Source: Rhodococcus marinonascens NBRC 14363
GTDB lineage: Bacteria; Actinomycetota; Actinomycetes; Mycobacteriales; Mycobacteriaceae
NCBI RefSeq assembly: GCF_001894885.1
Contig: NZ_BCXB01000002.1
Coordinates: forward strand, 1-64,000
Length of the DNA stretch: 64,000 bases
Direction of reading: 5' to 3'
Shown here: one piece after another, positions 35,952-44,930 of the stretch
Layout of the letters: the number at the start of each line of letters is the position of its first letter
How positions within the stretch are numbered: the first letter of the stretch is position 1
Translations under genes and position numbers: made by a program
The notes under the pieces: model-generated
What the model saw: only the letters and a program-made list of their open reading frames with translations
Told to the model about the DNA's origin: nothing
The model's database searches: none

Positions 35952-37205
35952 ATGGCTGGAGACATCGTCCCTATCGAACTCCGTCTCACCGACGGCGACT
36001 TCGCAACACTGTGGGCACCACTGTGGCGGGAAGGCGACGACGAGTGGGAAGCATTCCTGGGTCACGAAGATGACCTCTATGCGTTCGGATCGGTGGCGGA
36101 ATTGGCTGCCTTCATTCGCACGAATACCGACAACGATTTGGTCGAACATCCCGCGTGGAGCGTTGTGTCGGGACTGTCCGCTGCCGAACTCGAACCCGAA
36201 GAGAACTTCTCCTTCGACCTGATCGGGGTGCCGGCACTGGCGGCGAGCGACCCCGAGGACCTCGTCGTCAGCGAACTCGAAGACGCGCTCAATATGGTGC
36301 GCAACATCGGTGAGGTCTGCGATCTGGACACGGTCACCAAGTTCTTCAACGCGAACCCCATTCTCGGCGCGCTCCAAGCAGGCGTCAGCGCGTTCGAGGG
36401 GCGCGAGGGTGAGCAACTGTGGGGCCAGATCGGCCTCACTATCTCGAAAGGCTGGGACGGCGTCCTCGACGCCGTCGACGCCGTCGTGGCGACCCCCGCC
36501 GTGGACGCCGAGGCGGTAGCAGTCGCCGAGGCCGAACTGGTGGCAGCCGACGAGAACACCGTCGACGTGGACGACGTCGTCGAAGAAGCTGAAGAGGACG
36601 CGGAATTCGTCTCCCTCGATGCCGACGACGACAACGAGGACGAGGACGAGGACGACTATTCGTTCTGGAGCGAGGCGGGTGTAGACCCCATCAAGATCAT
36701 CACCTCCGGAGAAACGTACTTCACGCTCCGCTGCTATATGGACGATGAGGCGATCTTCCTCGGTCGTGAGGGGATGATTTTCGTCTTCACCTCGGAGCGT
36801 GCGCTCGCCCGGTTCCTCGCCGACAACCACGAGCACGCGCTCGCCAAGATCAGCACGTACGATCAGATCCAGGTGGCGGCGGTAGACGGGTCACTCGGGG
36901 TCGAGGTCACCGAGGGGAACGTGTACGTCCTACCGGGACTCGCCGACGACTTGGTCGCCGGGCCGAATTCTGTCGACGCGGATCAGCTCGATCTCGCCGT
37001 CGAATTGTTTACCGACGCAGCAGATTTTGCAGACGACAAGTCGGTGGAAGCCGCACTCGCCGCGTCCGAACCGCTCGGCTGGTACGTATCGTTCGTCCTC
37101 AACCCGGATCCGGGGCGGTTGGCGCCGAGCGCACCGTTCGATACCGAGGCCGAGGCCTGGCGAATGCTCGAACGTGAATTCGAGGCCCGCCTCCGAAAGG
37201 CATGA
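35952..37205 (+). CDS. Conserved acidic protein with two related domains (Rv3311-like)
   Basis: A 417-aa soluble protein. The N-terminal part (FATLWAPLWREGDDEWEAFLG, then FGSVAELAAFIRTNTDNDL) has a counterpart after residue about 240 (FTLRCYMDDEAIFLG, then FTSERALARFLADNHEHAL), suggesting an internal duplication. The two are joined by a long linker of almost only Asp, Glu, Ala and Val (residues about 180-235). M. tuberculosis Rv3311, in the same place before add, is a homologue of unknown function. No signal peptide or catalytic motif seen. Confidence 0.82.
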   Translation: MAGDIVPIELRLTDGDFATLWAPLWREGDDEWEAFLGHEDDLYAFGSVAELAAFIRTNTDNDLVEHPAWSVVSGLSAAELEPEENFSFDLIGVPALAASDPEDLVVSELEDALNMVRNIGEVCDLDTVTKFFNANPILGALQAGVSAFEGREGEQLWGQIGLTISKGWDGVLDAVDAVVATPAVDAEAVAVAEAELVAADENTVDVDDVVEEAEEDAEFVSLDADDDNEDEDEDDYSFWSEAGVDPIKIITSGETYFTLRCYMDDEAIFLGREGMIFVFTSERALARFLADNHEHALAKISTYDQIQVAAVDGSLGVEVTEGNVYVLPGLADDLVAGPNSVDADQLDLAVELFTDAADFADDKSVEAALAASEPLGWYVSFVLNPDPGRLAPSAPFDTEAEAWRMLEREFEARLRKA

Positions 37206-37208
37206 GCA

Positions 37209-38294
37209 TCAGCCCACGAGGACGGCGAATCCCGGCTTGATGACCTCGTCGATCAACTGGAGTCGCTGATCGAAGGGGATGAACGCTGACTTCATCGCGT
37301 TGATGGTGTAGCGCTCGAGATCCGTCCAGCCGTATCCGAACGTCTCGACCAGGCGCAGCATCTCCCGGCTCATGCTGGTATCGCTCATGAGACGGTTGTC
37401 AGTGTTCACGGTAACCCGGAACCGCAACCGGGCCAGCAGGTCGAACGGATGGTTCTCGAGCGCGTCGACCGCACCGGTCTGTACGTTCGAACTGGGACAC
37501 AGCTCCAGCGGAATTCTCTTGTCCCGCACGTAGTTCGCCAGCTTCCCCAGCACCGGTACGCCGTCGTCGCCGATAGTGATGTCGTCGGTGATGCGGACCC
37601 CGTGCCCGAGTCGGTCCGTCCCGCAGAACGCGATGGCCTCGTGGATGGACGGCAGACCGAACGCCTCCCCCGCGTGGATGGTGAAGTGCGCATTGCTGCC
37701 TCGCATGTACTCGAAGGCATCGAGATGACGGCTGGGCGGATTTCCGGCTTCGGCCCCGGCGATGTCGAACCCGACGACGCCGCGGTCGCGGAACCGGATC
37801 GCCAGTTCGGCGATCTCCCGGGAGCGCGCCGCGTGCCGCATCGCGGTGAGGAGAACCCCGATCCGAATACGCCGACCGTGTACCTCCGACGCGGATTCGC
37901 CTGCCTCAAACCCCAGCAAGACCCGTTCCACCACCTCGTCAAGGGTGAGCCCCTGATCGAGGTGTTGCTCCGGCGCGAACCGGACCTCCGCGTAGACGAC
38001 GCCGTCCGCGGCGAGGTCCTCTGCGCATTCACGGGCTACTCGTTCAAGCCCGGCGGGTGTCTGCATGACGGCGACGGTGTGGCCGAACGTCTCGAGGTAT
38101 CGCTCGAGCGAGCCACTGTCCGCGGCCTCCCGAAACCACGCTGCGAGCGCCGGGGCGGTGCTCGCGGGCAGCGCCTCGTAGTCGCAGTCGCGGGCAAGTT
38201 CGAGAACCGTCTCGGGCCGGAGACCCCCGTCGAGATGGTCGTGCAGCAACACCTTCGGCGCTCGGCGCAGGGCGGACAGATCCAGTGCGGTCAT
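37209..38294 (-). CDS. add: Adenosine deaminase
   Basis: A 361-aa zinc enzyme converting adenosine and deoxyadenosine to inosine forms. Metal and catalytic residues: HDHLDG near the N-terminus, HAGEAFG with the catalytic Glu, GHGVRI, and [10 protein letters not shown] with the metal Asp. It is last of the minus-strand cdd-deoA-add run; with deoD and upp it completes purine and pyrimidine nucleoside salvage here. Confidence 0.95.
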   Translation of the reverse strand: MTALDLSALRRAPKVLLHDHLDGGLRPETVLELARDCDYEALPASTAPALAAWFREAADSGSLERYLETFGHTVAVMQTPAGLERVARECAEDLAADGVVYAEVRFAPEQHLDQGLTLDEVVERVLLGFEAGESASEVHGRRIRIGVLLTAMRHAARSREIAELAIRFRDRGVVGFDIAGAEAGNPPSRHLDAFEYMRGSNAHFTIHAGEAFGLPSIHEAIAFCGTDRLGHGVRITDDITIGDDGVPVLGKLANYVRDKRIPLELCPSSNVQTGAVDALENHPFDLLARLRFRVTVNTDNRLMSDTSMSREMLRLVETFGYGWTDLERYTINAMKSAFIPFDQRLQLIDEVIKPGFAVLVG

Positions 38295-38303
38295 GCGTCG
38301 ACG

Positions 38304-39599
38304 TTATCCCGACGGACCCTCGATCCGCTCGATGACGAGCGGTTCAGGTACCGACGGCGCCTCGGCGACCACGGTCCACGCATCGGAAAGTACGGCTTTC
38401 GCCGCGGCGAACCGCTCGGGTGTGTCGGTGTGCAGAGTGACGAGCGGGGTTCCAACCGACACAGTCTGCCCCGGCTTCGCGTGCCACTCGACGCCTGCCC
38501 CCGCCTGCACCGAATCGCCCTGAAGGGCGCGACCGGCCCCGAGCCGCCACGCGGCAACTCCCACAGCCATCGCGTCGAGCCCGCTCACCACGCCATCCGA
38601 CTCGGACAGCAGCACCTCCGTATGCTGGGCCTGCGGCAACGGGGCGTCGGGATCGCCGCCCTGCGCACCGATCATCTTCCGCCAGCGGTCCATCGCGGAC
38701 CCGTCCCGGAGCTTGTCGGCCGGGTCGACTCCGCCGATCCCGGCTGCGTTCAACATTTCTCGCGCCAACGCGAGGGTCAGTTCCACAACATCGGACGGAC
38801 CACCTCCGGCGAGCACCTCGAGTGATTCTCGCACCTCCAGCGCATTGCCTGCGGTGCAACCGAGAGGTGCATCCATCGCGGTAAGCAACGCCCTCGTCGT
38901 CACGCCGGCGTCGCCTCCGAGATCGACCATCATCTGGGCGAGCTCACGCGCGTCATCCAACTTCTTCATGAACGCGCCCGATCCGACCTTGACGTCCAGC
39001 ACGAGCGCATCGGTGCCCTCGGCGATCTTCTTGCTCATGATCGAACTGGCTATCAGGGGGATCGATTCGACCGTCCCGGTTACATCGCGGAGCGCATACA
39101 ACCGCCGATCCGCCGGCGCGAGGTCTGCTCCCGCCGCGCAGACGACGGCACCGATAGCGGGGTCGGACAGTATCTCCGCCATCTCCGAGGTGTCGAGGTC
39201 GGCGCGCCAGCCCGGGACCGACTCGAGCTTGTCGAGGGTCCCGCCGGTATGACCCAGCCCCCGTCCCGACAGCTGGGGCACGGCCGCGCCGCACGCCGCG
39301 ACGAGCGGTGCCAGCGCGAGCGTGATCTTATCGCCCACACCGCCCGTCGAGTGTTTGTCCACGGTGGGACGGCCGAGGTGGGTGAAGTCGAGGCGACGGC
39401 CGGATGAGATCATCGCCGTGGTCCAGCGGCTCACCTCTTCGCGCGTCATCCCGCGGAAATAGATCGCCATTGCGAGTGCCGACATTTGCTCGTCGGCCAC
39501 GACGCCGCAGGTGAATGACTCGACGACCCAGTCGATCTCTGCACCGGAAAGTTCCCTGCCGTCCCGTTTGGCGGCGATGATCGACACGGCGTCATGCAT
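38304..39599 (-). CDS. deoA: Thymidine phosphorylase
   Basis: A 431-aa pyrimidine nucleoside phosphorylase that splits thymidine with phosphate. The family signature is present (RQLDFTHLGRP region, KHSTGGVGDKIT phosphate loop), with LSGRGLGHTGGTLDKLE further on and the C-terminal domain QTVSVGTPLVTLHTDTP. ATG 39599 overlaps the cdd stop by eight bases, so the frame upstream of it is not used. Operon with cdd and add. Confidence 0.95.
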   Translation of the reverse strand: MHDAVSIIAAKRDGRELSGAEIDWVVESFTCGVVADEQMSALAMAIYFRGMTREEVSRWTTAMISSGRRLDFTHLGRPTVDKHSTGGVGDKITLALAPLVAACGAAVPQLSGRGLGHTGGTLDKLESVPGWRADLDTSEMAEILSDPAIGAVVCAAGADLAPADRRLYALRDVTGTVESIPLIASSIMSKKIAEGTDALVLDVKVGSGAFMKKLDDARELAQMMVDLGGDAGVTTRALLTAMDAPLGCTAGNALEVRESLEVLAGGGPSDVVELTLALAREMLNAAGIGGVDPADKLRDGSAMDRWRKMIGAQGGDPDAPLPQAQHTEVLLSESDGVVSGLDAMAVGVAAWRLGAGRALQGDSVQAGAGVEWHAKPGQTVSVGTPLVTLHTDTPERFAAAKAVLSDAWTVVAEAPSVPEPLVIERIEGPSG

Positions 39600-39996
39600 G
39601 GCCGATTCGGGCCTTCTCCTCGGGACCGAACGCGTCCGGCAGCAGTTGCTCCAGTCGGCGCACTCCCGTTCGGTGGTCGACGAGCAATCCGGGCCCGCCG
39701 TGCTCGAACAGAATCTGCCGACAGCGGCCACACGACATGAGTATCTCGCCACTCGCGTCACAGCAGGTGACGGCGACCAATCGTCCTCCCCCGCCCGCAA
39801 ACAAGTTACCGACCAGTACGCACTCCGCGCACAACCCCAGCCCGTATGAGACATTTTCCACATTGCACCCGACGACGATTCGCCCGTCGTCCACCAACGC
39901 CGCCGAACCCACCGCAAATCCGGAGTAATGGGCATACGCCCGACTCATCGCTTCACGCGCGTTGTCGCGCAACATTTTCCAATCAACCTCGACCAT
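39592..39996 (-). CDS. cdd: Cytidine deaminase
   Basis: A 134-aa tetrameric-type zinc deaminase turning cytidine into uridine. Zinc/catalytic motifs are CAEC (catalytic Glu) and CGRCRQ. ATG 39996 is preceded by GGGGA; a longer frame upstream to 40062 lacks similar support. First gene of cdd-deoA-add; 258 bases separate it from divergent sdhC. Confidence 0.94.
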   Translation of the reverse strand: MVEVDWKMLRDNAREAMSRAYAHYSGFAVGSAALVDDGRIVVGCNVENVSYGLGLCAECVLVGNLFAGGGGRLVAVTCCDASGEILMSCGRCRQILFEHGGPGLLVDHRTGVRRLEQLLPDAFGPEEKARIGHA

Positions 39997-40253
39997 AGTT
40001 CCCCATCCAATCACGTGCACTGAATGGATGCAGAGATTCGCTCGGGGCCGCCAAACTTGCAATGGGGAGGCAAACCTAACTTCATTTGCGCGCGCGGTAC
40101 GAACCAGGAGTCGAGTTCGTTCCCCGCTTTCGGTTGGGTTTAGAGTTCAGAGAAGTCGGTTCAGGATCAGGTCGGGTCCCAAGTTGTAATTTCAGTCAGC
40201 AACGCTGCGCAGACTCGGCACGTCCACCAATGACGTTGGAGGCACAGCACTCG
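39997..40253. promoter_or_regulatory. Divergent cdd/sdhC control region
   Basis: A 257-bp region holding both promoters. At 40061-40079 the bases AGGCAAACCTAA resemble the right half of an IdeR/DtxR iron box; the left half matches poorly (about 13 of 19 positions overall). GGAGG at 40238-40242 is the sdhC ribosome site. Nothing else recognised. Confidence 0.35.
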
Positions 40254-40658
40254 ATGAGTACTACGACTGAAGCCGCTCCGGCCAAGGAGCGCACGCGGTC
40301 GCTTTACCGGGGTGACCCCGGAATGTGGTCCTGGGTACTGCACCGGATCACGGGCGTAATGACGTTCTTCTTCCTATTCGTCCACGTGCTCGATACCGCG
40401 CTGGTGCGCGTGAATCCCGACACGTACGACAGCGTCATCGAAACCTATAAGAACCCGATCGTCGGACTCATGGAAATCGCTCTCGTCGCCGCGGTGCTGT
40501 ACCACGCACTGAACGGCGTCCGGGTGATGTTGGTGGATTTCTGGGCCAAGGGGCCGCAGTACCAGCGCCTGATGCTCTGGATAGTCCTCGCGATCTGGTT
40601 CCTGGTGATGATCCCGGGCGCAGGCCGCATCTTCTACAACATGTTTGCGGGGCACTGA
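40254..40658 (+). CDS. sdhC: Succinate dehydrogenase cytochrome b556 subunit
   Basis: A 134-aa membrane anchor with three TM helices. RGDPGMWSWVLHRITGVM contains the conserved Ser/Arg/His quinone- and heme-side motif, and LYHALNGVRVMLVD carries the heme-ligand His. ATG 40254 is chosen for the GGAGG 11 bases upstream; an in-frame ATG at 40230 is possible. First gene of sdhCDAB; electrons from succinate go to menaquinone. Confidence 0.93.
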   Translation: MSTTTEAAPAKERTRSLYRGDPGMWSWVLHRITGVMTFFFLFVHVLDTALVRVNPDTYDSVIETYKNPIVGLMEIALVAAVLYHALNGVRVMLVDFWAKGPQYQRLMLWIVLAIWFLVMIPGAGRIFYNMFAGH

Positions 40659-40659
40659 C

Positions 40660-41118
40660 ATGACTGCATCTACCCACGGCCCCGAAGCCAAGAGTCTCGG
40701 CAAGACCTACGACCGGCCCGCCAGCTTGGACAATCCGCGCTCTCCGCGCCGGGCCTCGAAGAGCAACTTCGAACTGTATGCCTGGCTGTTCATGCGGTTC
40801 TCCGGGCTCGCGCTGATTTTCCTGGTGCTCGGCCACCTCTTCATCATGCTCATGCTCGACAACGGTGTGCAGCGCATCAACTTCGCATTCGTTGCGGGCC
40901 GCTGGTCCAGCCCGTTCTGGCAGTTCTGGGATCTGACGATGCTCTGGCTCGCCCAGTTGCACGGCGGGAACGGGCTCCGCACGGTTATTGCGGACTACTC
41001 CCGCAAAGACTCCACGCGCTTCTGGCTGAACACGATCCTCGCTCTGTCGATGATCCTGATCATGGGCCTCGGCACGTACGTCATCTTCACCTTCGACCCC
41101 AATATCTCGGCGAGCTAG
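40660..41118 (+). CDS. sdhD: Succinate dehydrogenase membrane anchor subunit
   Basis: A 152-aa second anchor subunit with three hydrophobic helices. NFELYAWLFMRFSG and VLGHLFIMLM (heme-side His), then LHGGNGLRTVIADY match SdhD. One base separates it from the sdhC stop. Together with SdhC it anchors the SdhAB head to the membrane. Confidence 0.92.
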   Translation: MTASTHGPEAKSLGKTYDRPASLDNPRSPRRASKSNFELYAWLFMRFSGLALIFLVLGHLFIMLMLDNGVQRINFAFVAGRWSSPFWQFWDLTMLWLAQLHGGNGLRTVIADYSRKDSTRFWLNTILALSMILIMGLGTYVIFTFDPNISAS

Positions 41119-41133
41119 GGGAGCACAGATTTC

Positions 41134-42885
41134 ATGCAGGAACACCGTTACGACGTGGTCATCGTCGGCGCCGGCGGCGCCGGCATGCGCGCAGCGATCG
41201 AGGCCGGTCCTCGCGCGCGCACCGCGGTACTGACCAAGCTCTACCCCACCCGCAGCCACACCGGTGCGGCCCAGGGCGGCATGTGCGCCGCGCTGGCGAA
41301 CGTAGAGGAAGACAACTGGGAGTGGCACACCTTCGATACGGTCAAGGGCGGCGACTACCTCGCCGACCAGGACGCGGTCGAGATCATGGCCAAGGAGGCC
41401 ATCGACGCGGTGCTCGACCTCGAGAAGATGGGCCTGCCGTTCAACCGCACGCCTGAGGGCAAGATCGACCAGCGTCGCTTCGGCGGTCACACCCGCGATC
41501 ATGGTAAAGCCCCGGTGCGCCGCGCATGCTATGCCGCAGACCGCACCGGTCACATGATCCTGCAGACGCTGTACCAGAACTGCGTCAAGCACGACGTCGA
41601 GTTCTTCAACGAGTTCTACGCTCTCGACATCGCGATCACCGAGACGGAGAACGGCCCTGTCGCCACCGGCGTCATCGCGTACGAGCTGGCCACCGGCGAG
41701 ATTCACGTCTTCCACGCGAAGTCCATCGTGTTCGCCACGGGCGGCTCGGGACGCATGTACAAGACGACGTCCAACGCCCACACCCTCACCGGTGACGGCA
41801 TGGGCATCATCTTCCGCAAGGGCCTTCCGCTCGAAGACATGGAGTTCCACCAGTTCCACCCCACCGGCCTGGCCGGGCTCGGCATTCTCATCTCCGAGGC
41901 AGTGCGCGGTGAGGGCGGCATCCTCCGAAACGCCGATGGCGAACGTTTCATGGAGCGCTACGCCCCCACCATCAAGGACCTAGCACCCCGTGACATCGTC
42001 GCGCGGTCGATGGTGCTCGAGGTACTCGAGGGACGCGGGGCGGGACCGAACAAGGACTACGTCTACATCGACGTCACCCACATTTCCGAAGAGGTCCTCG
42101 ACGAGAAACTCCCCGACATCATGGAGTTCTCCCGCACCTACCTCGGTGTGGACCCGGTCAAGGAACCCGTTCCGGTGTACCCCACCTGCCACTACGTGAT
42201 GGGCGGTATCCCCACCCGGATCAACGGTGAGGTCCTGCGCAACAACGACGAGGTTGTGTCCGGCTTGTACGCCGCCGGTGAGTGCGCCTGCGTCTCGGTG
42301 CACGGCGCAAACCGTCTCGGCACCAACTCGCTGCTCGACATCAACGTCTTCGGGCGTCGCGCCGGCATCGCCGCCGCCGAGCATGCGAGCAACACCGAGT
42401 TCGTCGAGTTGCCCGAGGCCCCCGAGAAGATGGTCGACGACTGGATGGCCACGATTCTGTCGGACCACGGCCACGAGCGCGTCGCGGACATCCGCACCGA
42501 ACTGCAGCAGTCCATGGATAACAATGCATCCGTGTTCCGCACCGAGGAGCGTCTCACCCAGGCGCTGAAGGACGTGCGCGCCCTCAAGGAGCGCTACAAC
42601 CACATCACGGTGCAGGACAAGGGCAAGCGCTACAACAGCGACCTGCTCGAGGCCGTCGAACTCGGATTCCTCCTGGAAATGGCCGAGGTCACCGTAGTCG
42701 GCGCACTGAACCGCAAGGAATCGCGCGGCGGCCACGCCCGCGAGGACTTCCCGGACCGCAACGATGCCGAGTACATGAAGCACACCATGGCGTACAAGGA
42801 GGGCGACGGTCTGCTCTCCGACATCCGTCTCGACTACAAGCCGGTGGTCCAGACCCGCTACGAGCCGATGGAGCGTAAGTACTGA
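41134..42885 (+). CDS. sdhA: Succinate dehydrogenase flavoprotein subunit
   Basis: A 583-aa catalytic subunit with covalently bound FAD. N-terminal VVIVGAGGAGMRAA, the FAD-His motif SHTGAAQGGM, HTRDHGKAPVRRACY and ELPEAPEKM are typical. It oxidises succinate to fumarate. Starts 16 bases after sdhD with GGGGAG upstream; its stop overlaps the sdhB ATG (TGATG). Confidence 0.97.
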   Translation: MQEHRYDVVIVGAGGAGMRAAIEAGPRARTAVLTKLYPTRSHTGAAQGGMCAALANVEEDNWEWHTFDTVKGGDYLADQDAVEIMAKEAIDAVLDLEKMGLPFNRTPEGKIDQRRFGGHTRDHGKAPVRRACYAADRTGHMILQTLYQNCVKHDVEFFNEFYALDIAITETENGPVATGVIAYELATGEIHVFHAKSIVFATGGSGRMYKTTSNAHTLTGDGMGIIFRKGLPLEDMEFHQFHPTGLAGLGILISEAVRGEGGILRNADGERFMERYAPTIKDLAPRDIVARSMVLEVLEGRGAGPNKDYVYIDVTHISEEVLDEKLPDIMEFSRTYLGVDPVKEPVPVYPTCHYVMGGIPTRINGEVLRNNDEVVSGLYAAGECACVSVHGANRLGTNSLLDINVFGRRAGIAAAEHASNTEFVELPEAPEKMVDDWMATILSDHGHERVADIRTELQQSMDNNASVFRTEERLTQALKDVRALKERYNHITVQDKGKRYNSDLLEAVELGFLLEMAEVTVVGALNRKESRGGHAREDFPDRNDAEYMKHTMAYKEGDGLLSDIRLDYKPVVQTRYEPMERKY

Positions 42886-43664
42886 TGAGCGCACCTGTAG
42901 TCGACAAGACCGAGACCACGGCGAGCCTTCCCCCGATTCCCGATGGCGCCATAATGGTCACCCTCAAGATCGCGCGATTCAATCCGGAGTCCGGCGACGG
43001 ACAGCGCTGGGACAGCTTCCAAGTTCCGGCCCTGCCGACCGACCGTATGCTGAACCTGCTCCTGTACGTGAAGGGCTATCTCGACGGCACCCTCACCTTC
43101 CGCCGTAGCTGTGCCCACGGCGTGTGTGGTTCGGACGCGATGCGGATCAACGGCGTCAATCGCCTGGCTTGCAAGCTCCTCATGAAGGACATGCTGCCCA
43201 AGGACGGCAAGCCGGTCACGATTACCATCGAGCCAATCAAGGGCCTGCCGGTGGAGAAGGACCTCGTCGTCGACATGGAGCCCTTCTTCGACGCGTTCCG
43301 CGCCGTGAAGCCATTCCTCATCACCAACGGCAACGAGCCCACCCATGAGCGCATCCAGAGCCAGCACGACCGTGCACGTTTCGACGACACCACCAAGTGC
43401 ATCCTGTGTGCGTGCTGCACGACGTCGTGCCCCGTCTACTGGAGCGACGGTAGCTACTTCGGTCCCGCTGCAATCGTGAACGCGCACCGGTTCATCTTCG
43501 ACAGCCGCGACGAGGCCGCTTCCGAGCGGCTCGACATCCTCAACGACAAGGACGGTGTGTGGCGCTGCCGCACCACGTTCAACTGCACCGACGCATGCCC
43601 CCGCGGCATCCAGGTGACGAAGGCGATCCAAGAGGTCAAGCGCGCACTCTTGTTCGCACGGTAG
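42885..43664 (+). CDS. sdhB: Succinate dehydrogenase iron-sulfur subunit
   Basis: A 259-aa iron-sulfur subunit. The [2Fe-2S] site reads CAHGVCGSD; the two further clusters are held by CILCACCTTSCPVYW and CTDACPRGI. It starts within the sdhA stop, so translation is coupled. A perfect bidirectional terminator follows the stop. Confidence 0.96.
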   Translation: MSAPVVDKTETTASLPPIPDGAIMVTLKIARFNPESGDGQRWDSFQVPALPTDRMLNLLLYVKGYLDGTLTFRRSCAHGVCGSDAMRINGVNRLACKLLMKDMLPKDGKPVTITIEPIKGLPVEKDLVVDMEPFFDAFRAVKPFLITNGNEPTHERIQSQHDRARFDDTTKCILCACCTTSCPVYWSDGSYFGPAAIVNAHRFIFDSRDEAASERLDILNDKDGVWRCRTTFNCTDACPRGIQVTKAIQEVKRALLFAR

Positions 43665-43674
43665 ACTTTTCGAA

Positions 43675-43710
43675 ACAAGTGGCCCTCCCGTTTGCGGGAG
43701 GGCCACTTGT
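43675..43710. terminator. Bidirectional terminator sdhB / lacI
   Basis: ACAAGTGGCCCTCCCG (43675-43690), loop TTTG, CGGGAGGGCCACTTGT (43695-43710): a perfect 16-bp stem between convergent genes. Its right arm reaches the first base of the lacI-type stop codon. Confidence 0.85.
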
Positions 43711-44732
43711 CATCTGGGCGGCATGTTGAGCGGTGTCACGACCTGAACCGGCGATGTCGTGGAGGTGAAGTGTGCACCCATGGCCCCGTGCTCGTTCATG
43801 ACGATCCGGCAGGCCTGACGAAGATCAGCCCGGAGATCATGGTGGAGAACCGCTGAGATCTTCCTTTTTCCCAACAGTTTCCGATTGTCCTCGTCCAGAT
43901 CATGCGCGATGAACACCGCGCAGTCACGACCCACCGAATCGAACGCGTCCACCGTCGCCAGATTGCCGCCGCCGATCGAATAGACGGCACATATGTCGTG
44001 ATCGGACTCGAGTGCGAGTCGAACCAGTTCCCCGCTCGTCTCGTCCAAACCGTCGCTGTTCGGGATATCGATCAAACGCCTGGGCGGGGCCGACGCGCGG
44101 ATAGCGGATCGGAATCCCATCTCGCGCTCCTCCTCGTTGCGGAAGAACCCACTGCTCATACTGACGAGTACGGCGCCACGGCGATCGCCCAACCATTGAT
44201 CGATCAGATAGGCCGCGGTGGCGCCGGCTGCACGGTTGTCGATACCTACGTACGCGGCGCGGCGACTGCCCGGAACGTCGGTGACAAGCGTGACCACCGG
44301 AATCTTGGCGGCAACCAATCCGTCGATCGCCGCTACCACTTCGGGTGTGTCGGGAGCTTTCACGATCACGCCGTGCGATCCCCGGCTGCGAATCTTGTCG
44401 AGCGTCGACGTCATGGCATCCACCGACCCGGTTTCGCGGAAATGGAACCTCGACCGCACTACCGCCGGTGCCAATGTGGGTAGTTCCCGCTCGAGTGCGT
44501 CCCGGACGGCATCCGAGAACCTGGCTGGCGCCTGCAATACGACGTCGACGATGAATTTCCGCCCGACCAACTTAAGTTGGGTGCGTTGACGCTCCAGATC
44601 GGCGATCGCTTGCTGGACCTCCCCCCTGGTTCCTTCCCGCACGCCTGGACGGCCGTTGAGCACCCGATCCACAGTCGCTTCGCTGAGGCCCGACTGCTGC
44701 GCAATCTCTCGTACCTTGAATCGGCGCGACAC
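43710..44732 (-). CDS. LacI-family regulator of the inositol locus
   Basis: A 340-aa LacI regulator: N-terminal HTH (VREIAQQSGLSEATVDRVLNGRPGVREGT in two pieces) and a periplasmic-binding-like sugar domain. The GTG at 44732 places the HTH at the N-terminus and has GAGG upstream; the open frame to 45017 is not used. It is divergent from iolG, so it probably controls inositol catabolism with inositol or a derivative as effector; the effector is inferred. Confidence 0.9.
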   Translation of the reverse strand: MSRRFKVREIAQQSGLSEATVDRVLNGRPGVREGTRGEVQQAIADLERQRTQLKLVGRKFIVDVVLQAPARFSDAVRDALERELPTLAPAVVRSRFHFRETGSVDAMTSTLDKIRSRGSHGVIVKAPDTPEVVAAIDGLVAAKIPVVTLVTDVPGSRRAAYVGIDNRAAGATAAYLIDQWLGDRRGAVLVSMSSGFFRNEEEREMGFRSAIRASAPPRRLIDIPNSDGLDETSGELVRLALESDHDICAVYSIGGGNLATVDAFDSVGRDCAVFIAHDLDEDNRKLLGKRKISAVLHHDLRADLRQACRIVMNEHGAMGAHFTSTTSPVQVVTPLNMPPR

Positions 44733-44807
44733 AGCTACCTCACATTGATGGATATTTGATGGTGTCCAACTATTGCTCGAGGTCTTCGTGAGCGCCAGAC
44801 TGAAGCC

Positions 44808-44930
44808 ATGAATTCCCCATCGGGCGTGGCCAGGCCCGCACTCCTTCCGAGCACCACCGTCCTGGTCAGCGGCGTGGTGACGGGTTCCGCAATCGACTCG
44901 GACCACAACGTACTTGAGGGACGGGACTGA
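44808..44930 (+). CDS. Possible 40-aa leader ORF coupled to iolG
   Basis: ATG 44808 opens 40 codons whose TGA overlaps the iolG ATG (TGATG). The peptide resembles no family I know (Val/Thr-rich middle). No good ribosome site precedes it. It could be a small coupled peptide, a relic of a preceding gene, or chance. Confidence 0.28.
   Translation: MNSPSGVARPALLPSTTVLVSGVVTGSAIDSDHNVLEGRD

Noticed and set aside
35385-36836. 483-codon minus-strand frame across the acidic gene
   Set aside because: Long only because the acidic Asp/Glu codons have no stops on the opposite strand; no motif or ribosome site.
37449-38825. 458-codon plus-strand frame over add/deoA
   Set aside because: Both add and deoA have complete active-site motifs on the minus strand.
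40468-41859. 463-codon frame antisense to sdhC-sdhA
   Set aside because: Overlaps three secure sdh genes and shows no family pattern.
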